From contig URQS01000067.1 of assembly GCA_900550035.1 (NCBI GenBank), positions 1 to 16,830 on the forward strand: a stretch of 16,830 nt of DNA, given 5' to 3'. The position numbers and the translations under genes are program-made. This document shows, one piece after another, positions 6,582 through 14,600 of the stretch. This stretch comes from an uncultured Prevotella sp. (lineage in GTDB: Bacteria > Bacteroidota > Bacteroidia > Bacteroidales > Bacteroidaceae). Each line of letters begins with the position of its first letter. Positions within the stretch are counted from its first letter, which is position 1. The notes under the pieces were generated by a model, which saw nothing but the letters and a program-made list of their open reading frames with translations, did not search any database and was not told the origin of the DNA.

Positions 6582-7283
6582 ATGCGCATACAACTCAATA
6601 ACCTCAAAAAGTGTTTCGGCGAGCATACAGCCGTAGACATTCCACACTTCACTATCGACAATGGACAGGTGGTTGGACTTGTGGGCAACAATGGTGCCGG
6701 CAAGACAACTTTGTTCCGACTGATGCTCGATTTGGCGAAGGCTACCGAAGGCAATGTGCTCATTGACGATATAGATCCCGCCAAAAGCGAGGACTGGAAA
6801 CTGCAGACGGGGGCTTTCATCGACAACTCGTTTCTCATTGACTTTCTTACTGCCGAGGAGTATTTTGAGTTTGTCGGCAAGGTGTCGGGCATGACAAAGG
6901 AGCAGGTGGAGGAACGACTCAAGACGTTTGAGACCTTCATGGACGACGAGATAATAGGAAAGAAGAAGTACATACGCGACTTCTCGGCTGGCAACAAGCA
7001 GAAGATTGGCATTGTTGCAGCACTGCTCAACAGTCCGCAACTCGTGATACTTGACGAGCCGTTCAACTTTCTCGACCCCAGCAGCCAGAACCAACTGAAG
7101 CGTATACTGACCGAATTCAACCGTTCTACCGGTGCTACGGTAATGGTGTCGAGCCACAACCTGCAGCATACCGTAGAGATATCTACGCGTGTGGCGCTGC
7201 TTGAGAATGGCAAGATAATAGAGGATATCGACAACTCTGACGGTAAGGCGGAGGAGATACTCGACAAATACTTCAATGTATAA
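6582..7283 (+). CDS. ABC transporter ATP-binding protein (orphan)
   Basis: This 233-residue ABC ATPase has all nucleotide-binding motifs: Walker A GNNGAGKTT (residues 35-43), signature FSAGNKQ (134-140, a variant of LSGGQ), Walker B LVILDEP (154-160) and the switch His192 (SSHNLQH). I chose the ATG at 6582 because the family starts with a sequence like MRIQLNNLKKCFGEHTAVD; an in-frame ATG at 6540 would add 14 residues and lie upstream of the candidate -7 box. The order and short size resemble the ATPases that pair with ABC-2-type export permeases, but no permease gene is next to it: hsdR lies upstream and a beta-galactosidase gene downstream. The substrate cannot be inferred. It may work with a permease encoded elsewhere. 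Confidence 0.9.
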   Translation: MRIQLNNLKKCFGEHTAVDIPHFTIDNGQVVGLVGNNGAGKTTLFRLMLDLAKATEGNVLIDDIDPAKSEDWKLQTGAFIDNSFLIDFLTAEEYFEFVGKVSGMTKEQVEERLKTFETFMDDEIIGKKKYIRDFSAGNKQKIGIVAALLNSPQLVILDEPFNFLDPSSQNQLKRILTEFNRSTGATVMVSSHNLQHTVEISTRVALLENGKIIEDIDNSDGKAEEILDKYFNV

Positions 7284-7301
7284 TATTTACGAAACAAACA
7301 C

Positions 7302-7317
7302 TTATTAAATTTAATAA
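7302..7317. promoter_or_regulatory. 16-bp perfect AT palindrome before the beta-galactosidase start
   Basis: ttattaaatttaataa is its own reverse complement and ends 5 bp before the ATG at 7323. It might be an operator or simply an AT-rich, unstructured translation start region, as favoured by Bacteroidota. No TAnnTTTG box is visible in the 39-bp gap. Confidence 0.4.
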
Positions 7318-7322
7318 CAACA

Positions 7323-10300
7323 ATGAACAAATCAACCCTGACCCTTCTGGCTGCTCTGCTGGCGTCGCCAATGTACGCCCAGACCACACAGCTTGGAGGT
7401 TTCTATTACGGACAGATGCAGGCTCCTACTGGATGGGAGTGGCAGAGTCCTGACTCAGTGGCTTACAACAAGCAGCAGCCGCATGCGTGGTTCTTCTCGT
7501 TCAAGAACGTTGACGAGGCTCGTCGTGTGCTGCCCGAGAACTCATCGCTCTGGAAGACTCTCGACGGAGAGTGGCTGTTCCACTGGGCAAAGAATCCCGA
7601 CGAACGTCCTAAGGACTTCTATCGTACAGATTTTGACGCATCGGCTTGGGACCGTGTGCAGGTTCCGATGAACTGGAACATGGCTGGTGCCAAGGACGAC
7701 GGCACATTCAAGTATGGTATGCCGTTGTACTCAAACCAGCGTGTCATCTTCCAGCACAGCGTAAAGGTAGGCGACTGGAAGGGTGGCGTGATGCGTACTC
7801 CGCCTCAGACATGGATGACTTACAAGAACCGTAATGAGGTAGGTTCATACCGCCGTTCGTTTGAAGTGCCTGCCGATTGGCAAGGCAAGGAGGTATACAT
7901 CAACTTCGATGGTGTCGACTCGTTTTTCTATCTCTACATCAATGGTAAATATGTAGGTTTTGCAAAGAACTCGCGCAACCTTGCTCAGTTTGACATCACA
8001 CCTTATCTTAATAAGAAGGGCAGCAACGTAGTGGCTGTTGAGGTTTACCGTCATAGCGACGGCTCATTCCTTGAGAGCCAGGACATGTTCCGTCTGCCGG
8101 GTATCTTCCGCAGCGTCTCGCTCACCGCCAAGCCTAAGGTGCAAGTGCGCGACTTGAAGGCCATTCCAGATTACGACGATACTTATACCGACGCTTCGCT
8201 GCATATCTCAGCCAATGTGAGCAACCTCACTACTAAGGCTGTAAAGGGATATACCATCGACTATAAGCTGTACGAAAACCGTCTCTACTCTGACGAGAAT
8301 ACTCTCGTGCCTGGTGTAGGTGCTACTGCTACTGTAGGCGACATCGACAAGAACGGCAACCTCACAGCTTCGGTTACGCTTAAGGCTGGCAACATCGTGA
8401 AGCCGTGGAGTGCTGAGGCTCCGCATCGCTACACTCTCGTGGGCGAACTGAAGGACAAGAAGGGCAACACTGTGGAGACATTCTCAACCAACGTAGGTTT
8501 CCGCAAGATTGAAATCAAGGACACTCCTGCCGATAAGGACGAGTTCGGACTGGCAGGCCGCTACTACTATCTCAACGGTCAGCCCATCAAGATGAAGGGT
8601 GTGAACCGTCATGAGAACAATCCGGCTACGGGCCACTACGTAACACGTGAGCAGATGGAGCACGAGGTGTTCCTCATGAAGCGTGGCAACATCAACCACG
8701 TACGCGACTGTCACTATCCCGACGCTCCCTACTGGTACTATCTGTGCGACAAGTACGGCATCTATCTTGAGGATGAGGCAAACATCGAGAGCCATCAGTA
8801 CTACTATGGCAAGGAGTCGTTGTCGCACGTCAAGGAGTTCCGCAACGCTCACGTGGCACGCAATATGGAAATGGTACATGCTACGGTCAACAATCCTTCG
8901 GTTGTGATATGGAGTCTTGGCAACGAGGCTGGACCTGGCGACACCTTCAAGGACTGCTATGCTGCCATCAAGGCATACGACACAAGCCGCCCAGTACAGT
9001 ACGAGCGTAACAACGACATCGTGGATATGGGTTCAAACCAGTATCCTTCTATACCATGGGTGCAGGAAGCTGTGAAGGGTAAGTACGACATCAAGTATCC
9101 TTATCATATCTCGGAGTATGCACACTCAATGGGTAACGCTGTGGGCAACCTCGTTGACTACTGGAACGCCATAGAAAGCACCAACTTCTTTATGGGCGGT
9201 GCCATCTGGGACTGGGTAGACCAGGCTTTGTACAACGTCGACCCTAAGACCGGCAAGAAGTATTGGGGCTATGGTGGCGACTTCGGCATGGACAACAAGC
9301 CTAATGACGGTATGTTCTGTATGAACGGTATCATGCGTCCCGACCTTTCGCCCAAGGCACAGTACTTTGAGGTGAAGAAGGTTTATCAGAATGTGGGTGT
9401 CAAGGCTGTCGACATGACCAAGGGCCGCATCGAGATATTCAACAAGAACTACTTTGAGCCGTTGCGCGGTTATCAGATAGTATGGTCGTTGTGGAAGGAC
9501 GGCGAGTGCATCAAGAACGACGGACAGCTCATGGGCGCAAAGAACATCGTTGGTCCGCGCGAGCGTCAGGAGTACACTCTCGACTACGACTTCGCTAAGC
9601 TCGACCCGCAGAGCGAATACTTCGTCAAGGTACAGTTCCTGCAGGGCAAGGATATGCCTTGGGCTAAGAAGGGATATGTACAGATGGAGGAGCAGTTGCG
9701 TGTGAAGGGAGCCGACATGAAGGCAGTAGCCGTTAAGGATGTGGCAAACGCCAAGGGCAACATCACTTATACTCAGGACGCAAAGACTGTCACTGTGAAG
9801 GGCGACAACTTCAATGCTACATTCAGTCTGACTGATGGCGCTTTGAACAGCTTGTCGTATGGTGGCAACACTGTATTTGCTGAGGGCAACGGACCTAAGC
9901 TCGACGCCTTCCGTGCTCCAACTGATAACGACGCCGGTATTGGCTATCACAATGCTTGGTTCAAGTTCGGACTCTACGACCTCGGCCATCGTGTAGTAGG
10001 CAAGCCTACCGTTATGAAGCAGAAGGACGGTTCGCTGCAGATCAGCATGACGGTTGAGAGTCAGGGCAAGGAAGGCTGCAAGCAGGTTTATGGTAACCGC
10101 GACCGCGACCCACAGTCGGCTTATCGTTTCGGCGTAGACAAGCAGAAGCTTGGCAAGGACGACTTAAAGTTCATCACCAATCAGATATACACCATCTATA
10201 AGGATGGCTCAATCGAGCTTAACAGCGCAATCTCAGCCAACCGCAACAGCATAATCCTGCCGCGCATTGGCTACGCAATGAAGTTGCCCGCCACATATAA

Positions 10301-11393
10301 GCAGTTCGACTATTACGGACGCGGACCGGTGAACAACTACAACGATCGTAAGACCGGCCAGTTCATAGAGCACCACCGTGGCATCGTAGGCGAGCAGGAC
10401 ATCCTCTTGCCGAAGCCGCAGTCGATGGGCAACCGCGAGGAAGTACGCTGGTGTGCACTCACCGAGCAGGGCAAGCAGAGCGTAGTGTTCGTAGCCGACA
10501 GCACAATGTCAGTGTCGGCACTGCCATGGAGCGCCCAGCAGATGACAGTAGTGGCTCATGCCAATGAGTTGCCGGCTTCTGACGGAACCTATCTGCACCT
10601 CGACGCCAAGGTGACAGGACTTGGTGGAGCCAGCTGCGGACAGGGCGGTCCGCTGAAGGACGACCGTACATACAGCCAGAACTACAACTTCGGTTTCGTA
10701 ATACGTCCGGCACAGGCTACTGCTGCAGCCGTAGCTGAGGCTTCGAAGGTTGCGCTCTCGGGCGAGCAGCCTATCAGCATCGAGCACAAGCAGACCGGTA
10801 AGGTTCTGCTCTCAACTCCAGCTAAGAACCGCACCATCGTTTATGCTCTCAACGGAGCTAAGAAGCCGACGGTGTATAAAGGAGCAATAGACATGAGCAA
10901 GGGTGGAACCATCACCACATGGTATAAGGAAACACCCAGCCAGAAGACCACGATGACATTCGACAAGGTAGACTTCGTGCCTCTGCAGATAGCCTTCGTA
11001 TCGTCGGAAGAGCCTGAGGAGGGCGATGCCGTAAATCTTGTTGATGGCGACGAGACTACTATCTGGCACACCATGTACTCTATCACTCTTGCCAAGTATC
11101 CTCACTGGGTAGACTTCGACGCTTCGGAGCCTAAGACAATCAAGGGATTCAAGTTTATGCCACGTCAGGACACGGGTTACGGCCGTATCAAGAACTACGA
11201 GATTTACGTTAGCAACGACGGCAAGACATGGGGCAACGCAATCCTTAAGGGAGAGTTCGACCGCTCGGGCGAGCTTAAGACTGTGATGTTCGACAAGCCA
11301 GTAAAGGCACGTTACGTACGATTCCGTGCTCTCAATGCACACTATGGTGTCGACTACGCATCGGCTGCAGAGTTCTCGCTTATTGCTGAGTAA
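7323..11393 (+). CDS. Secreted GH2 beta-galactosidase with C-terminal discoidin-like module
   Basis: The 1356-residue protein begins with a signal peptide (MNKSTLTLLAALLASPMYAQ, likely cleavage near residue 20), so it acts in the periplasm or at the cell surface. The GH2 layout is: N-terminal sugar-binding domain (about 60-270, VGSYRRSFEVPADWQGKEVY), Ig-like domain (about 270-390), TIM barrel (about 395-690, with GVNRHENNP near 426), then the small-chain beta-sandwich domains up to about 1120. The acid/base is Glu535 in SLGNEAGPG and the nucleophile Glu598 in ISEYAHSMGN. After it come a chitobiase-C-like segment (about 1150-1215) and an F5/8-type-C (discoidin)-like domain (about 1217-1355, VNLVDGDETTIWHT), typical of Bacteroidales glycan-degrading enzymes. 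It should hydrolyse terminal beta-galactosides from dietary or host glycans. No susC/susD or other carbohydrate genes are near. It ends at its own terminator. Confidence 0.93.
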   Translation: MNKSTLTLLAALLASPMYAQTTQLGGFYYGQMQAPTGWEWQSPDSVAYNKQQPHAWFFSFKNVDEARRVLPENSSLWKTLDGEWLFHWAKNPDERPKDFYRTDFDASAWDRVQVPMNWNMAGAKDDGTFKYGMPLYSNQRVIFQHSVKVGDWKGGVMRTPPQTWMTYKNRNEVGSYRRSFEVPADWQGKEVYINFDGVDSFFYLYINGKYVGFAKNSRNLAQFDITPYLNKKGSNVVAVEVYRHSDGSFLESQDMFRLPGIFRSVSLTAKPKVQVRDLKAIPDYDDTYTDASLHISANVSNLTTKAVKGYTIDYKLYENRLYSDENTLVPGVGATATVGDIDKNGNLTASVTLKAGNIVKPWSAEAPHRYTLVGELKDKKGNTVETFSTNVGFRKIEIKDTPADKDEFGLAGRYYYLNGQPIKMKGVNRHENNPATGHYVTREQMEHEVFLMKRGNINHVRDCHYPDAPYWYYLCDKYGIYLEDEANIESHQYYYGKESLSHVKEFRNAHVARNMEMVHATVNNPSVVIWSLGNEAGPGDTFKDCYAAIKAYDTSRPVQYERNNDIVDMGSNQYPSIPWVQEAVKGKYDIKYPYHISEYAHSMGNAVGNLVDYWNAIESTNFFMGGAIWDWVDQALYNVDPKTGKKYWGYGGDFGMDNKPNDGMFCMNGIMRPDLSPKAQYFEVKKVYQNVGVKAVDMTKGRIEIFNKNYFEPLRGYQIVWSLWKDGECIKNDGQLMGAKNIVGPRERQEYTLDYDFAKLDPQSEYFVKVQFLQGKDMPWAKKGYVQMEEQLRVKGADMKAVAVKDVANAKGNITYTQDAKTVTVKGDNFNATFSLTDGALNSLSYGGNTVFAEGNGPKLDAFRAPTDNDAGIGYHNAWFKFGLYDLGHRVVGKPTVMKQKDGSLQISMTVESQGKEGCKQVYGNRDRDPQSAYRFGVDKQKLGKDDLKFITNQIYTIYKDGSIELNSAISANRNSIILPRIGYAMKLPATYKQFDYYGRGPVNNYNDRKTGQFIEHHRGIVGEQDILLPKPQSMGNREEVRWCALTEQGKQSVVFVADSTMSVSALPWSAQQMTVVAHANELPASDGTYLHLDAKVTGLGGASCGQGGPLKDDRTYSQNYNFGFVIRPAQATAAAVAEASKVALSGEQPISIEHKQTGKVLLSTPAKNRTIVYALNGAKKPTVYKGAIDMSKGGTITTWYKETPSQKTTMTFDKVDFVPLQIAFVSSEEPEEGDAVNLVDGDETTIWHTMYSITLAKYPHWVDFDASEPKTIKGFKFMPRQDTGYGRIKNYEIYVSNDGKTWGNAILKGEFDRSGELKTVMFDKPVKARYVRFRALNAHYGVDYASAAEFSLIAE

Positions 11394-11415
11394 TAGAATA
11401 ATAAAGACTATATAG

Positions 11416-11465
11416 AAAAATCGGTTTGATTTTGTCGCTGTTCAGACAAAATCAAACCGATTTTT
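11416..11465. terminator. Strong intrinsic terminator after the beta-galactosidase gene
   Basis: A perfect 21-bp stem (11416-11436 with 11445-11465; core tcggtttgattttgtc) closes an 8-nt loop (gctgttca) and runs into a T8 tract at 11461-11468. The left arm begins with A5, so it could also terminate from the other strand. It separates the beta-galactosidase unit from the hmu-like unit. Confidence 0.93.
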
Positions 11466-11468
11466 TTT

Positions 11469-11590
11469 GTTATTACTTATCTTGATGCAAAATCAAGGCT
11501 ATACTCATTTGTTTCGAATGAAGACGTATGATGTAATATTTTAATACCGATTTTTAGGTATGTAAAACATGAAAATCACAAAATCTAGGT
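11469..11590 (+). promoter_or_regulatory. Upstream region of the hmu-like operon: small hairpins and direct repeat
   Basis: No gene is seen here. There is a small hairpin at 11481-11497 (cttgat/atcaag, 5-nt loop), a weaker one at 11506-11520, and atacc/ggtat at 11544-11561. The heptamer taggtat occurs at 11555-11561 and 11586-11592, 31 bp apart or about three helical turns, the second touching the -33 element. It could be a regulator site. No Fur-box or cobalamin-riboswitch sequence was recognised. Confidence 0.35.
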
Positions 11591-11591
11591 A

Positions 11592-11622
11592 TTGCGCTAT
11601 TCTTTAACAACCCTTAACTTTG
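11592..11622 (+). promoter_or_regulatory. Candidate Bacteroidota promoter of the hmuS-like operon
   Basis: ttg at 11592-11594 and taactttg at 11615-11622 (a full TAnnTTTG match) are separated by 20 bp. Transcription would start near 11628, giving a leader of roughly 18 nt before the ATG at 11646. That placement supports 11646 as the intended start codon of the gene. Confidence 0.65.
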
Positions 11623-11645
11623 CAACCCGAAAATAAGGAATAGAA

Positions 11646-11687
11646 ATGAATAAAGGATTAGGAAAAATTAAAAAGAAAAAATCTTCT
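11646..11687 (+). other. Probable true 5' end of hmuS, out of frame by one base
   Basis: ATG 11646 opens MNKGLGKIKKKK, a lysine-rich start typical before a membrane anchor, then reads on as SSWLYLP and stops at 11703-11705. The hydrophobic continuation (IFLALFAVIVVAGLLKAY) lies in the -1 frame from 11681, which has a stop at 11669-11671 and no ATG before the protein body. The two fit together if one A is added to the A6 run at 11676-11681. It may be a mutation, a sequencing error in the homopolymer or slippage during expression; the sequence alone does not decide. Confidence 0.75.
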
Positions 11688-14600
11688 TGGCTTTATTTGC
11701 CGTGATAGTTGTGGCAGGTCTGCTGAAGGCTTATAGTGCCTGGGTGGGTGCGACCCGCATCGCTTTCCTCAACTATCAAGCCATTGCGTTGGGGCAAATT
11801 TCGCATGCTAACGACAATGCGATGATTAAGCTGAGCGAAATCACAACCGATGATTTCGACCATTTGGGAGATTACGATATGATTATCGTGAATGGTATGG
11901 GACTCCGAATTGACGAGAACCAGCGCAAGCAGTTGGAAGAGGCTTCCTACAAGGTGCCGACCCTTACACATGCAGCTACCAATCCAGCCAACAATATCGT
12001 ATCAGTAGACAACTTCGATGCCGATTATCTGATGCAGTATATTGAGAATGGCGGCAAGAAGAATTATCATAGTATGCTCGCTTACATCCGTAAGTTTATC
12101 GACGGAAAGAAGTTTATGGCTCCAGAGCCTGAACGTGTGAATGAGCGACCAAGCTGTCTCCTGACTCATTTCGACCCGAAGGATGAAAAGGGTGATGAAT
12201 TGGGATTCAACAGCATTCGCGAGTATAATGCTTTCCTTGCCCAGAATGGCTTATATAAAGAAGGTGCTCCTACCATTATGCTTACAGGTTTTATGGGTGC
12301 GGCTCCTGATATGGAGAAGGCTTTCGAGAAGAAGGGATTCATGGTGTATCGCATCAATAAACTCCAGAATTTCATTGCCGGAAATCATGCCGACAGCATT
12401 CAGGCTAACGCCGTAGTGAATATGGCGCACGGCAGACTGGGCGATTACTTCGTAGAATTTCTGAAGCAGAAGAATATCCCGCTTTTCTCACCTCTCAATA
12501 TCAACCGCTTGACCACAGATTGGGAGAACGACAAGCAGGGAATGAACGGAGGCTTTATGTCGCAGAGCATAGTGACTCCTGAAATTGATGGTGCCATCCG
12601 TCCATACGTGGTCTTCGGACAGCGCGTCAACAAGGAGGGCTTGCAGGAGGTTTACGGCATTCCAGACAGAATGGAGAGTTTCGTAGAGAGTGTGCAGGGC
12701 TATGTGAATCTGAAGAACAAGAAGAACAGCAACAAGCGCATCGCAATATTCTACTTCAAGGGTCCCGGACAGAATGCTCTTACGGCTTCGGGTATGGAAG
12801 TGGTTCCATCGCTCTACAATCTTCTGGTTAGGCTGAATAACGAGGGATACAATGTAGGTAAGCTTCCTGCTAATGCAGAAGAATTAGGAAAAATGATTCA
12901 GGCTCAGGGTTCTGTTTTCGGAGCCTATGCCGAGGGTGCTTATACAAAGTTCTTGAAGTCAGGTCATCCAGCCTTGGTCACAGCACAGCAGTTTGACGGA
13001 TGGACTCAAAAGGCCTTGTCTAAGAAAATGGTCAAGGAGATGAACCAGCTATATGGCTCTTTCCCCGGCAAATACATGTCTACTGACGATGGCAAGTTGG
13101 CGGTAGCACGATTGCAGTTTGGTAATGTGGCTCTGCTTCCACAGGTGATGGCAGGCGTAGGAGGCGATGCTTTCAAGATAGTGCATGGTACCGACCAGGC
13201 ACCGCCCTACACCTATGTCGCTTCTTATCTCTGGGCACGTTATGGTTTCGGAGCCGATGCGCTCATACATTTCGGAACCCACGGCTCGCTTGAATATACT
13301 CCTCGCAAGCAAGTGGCGCTCGACAGCAACGACTGGAGTGACCGTTTGATAGGTGTGGTTCCACATCTTTATATATATACCATCGGCAATGTGGGTGAGG
13401 CGATGATTGCTAAGCGCCGTACTTATGCTCAGACTCAAAGCTATCTCACTCCTCCTTTCAAGGAGAGCGAGTTGCGACAGACATATAAGAAACTGAGCGA
13501 TGCCATTCAGGCATACGAGAAGAAACCTTCTGACGAGCAGTCGCTGAAGGTAAAGGCGTTGACCGTGAAGATGGGAATTGCACGTGAACTGGGGCTTGAT
13601 GCCAAACAGGCGAACAAGCCATATTCTGCAGATGAAATAGCAAGAGTGGAGAACTATGCAGAAGAGTTGGCGAACGAAAAGATAACAGGCAAACTCTATA
13701 CTTTAGGAGTGCCATACGACGGCGATGATGTGCGCACCAGTGTGTATGCTATGGCTACCGACCCTATAGCCTACGGAATGTTGGCAGTAGATAAGTTGAA
13801 GGGTCGTGCCCCGGAAGGAGTTGAGAAGCACAAGCAGCTTTTCGACCGTCTCTATCTGAGCAAGGCTCGCAACACCGTGACACAGCTTCTCAGTGCAGCC
13901 TCGGTTTCTGATGAATACATCTGCCGTTATGTAGGAATCACTCCTGCCGAACTTCAGATGGCACGTAAGGTAGAGGCGATGCAGGCAGCTCCTGACCCTA
14001 TACAGATGATGATGCAGATGGCAGACCAGATGGGTGGAGCTAAGGAGGCGAAGCCGAAGAATGTGGATCACCGCACGGTAAGCGAATTGCGTGCTGCCAA
14101 GGTTTCTCATAAGAAGAAGACTCCGCAGATGAGTCGTGAGGCTTTTGAGAAGATGGAGCAGACTGGTCGCTTCCCCGACAAGATGATGGAAGCCATCAAG
14201 AAGGGACAGAAATGGTATCAGGAAGATTTGAAGAAAGCGAAGATGGCAAAAGCCTGCAAGGGCAGGTCGTCTCAGAAATCTTCTAATGCTAAGGGTAGGA
14301 TGATGTCGAAAGCCCCCAAATATACTCGTCAGCAGATACATCTTGCTCAGGCTATCACTACCGTAGAGCATGCCTTGCAGAATGTAGGCAAGTATTCGGA
14401 GGCTCTCCGCCAGAGTCCGCTCAGCGAGATGTCTTCTCTGATGAATGCGCTGAATGGCGGCTTTACCGCTCCTTCTCCTGGTGGCGATCCTATTGTCAAT
14501 CCCAACACCCTGCCCACAGGTAGAAATCTCTTCTCGATAAATGTAGAGAACACTCCGTCGGAAGATGCGTGGGAGAAGGCTAAGGAACTTTGCGACAATA

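Noticed and set aside
11469..11645. Cobalamin riboswitch before the CobN-like gene
   Set aside because: No B12-box-like sequence is seen, and the promoter at 11592-11622 leaves only about 18 nt of leader, too short for a riboswitch.
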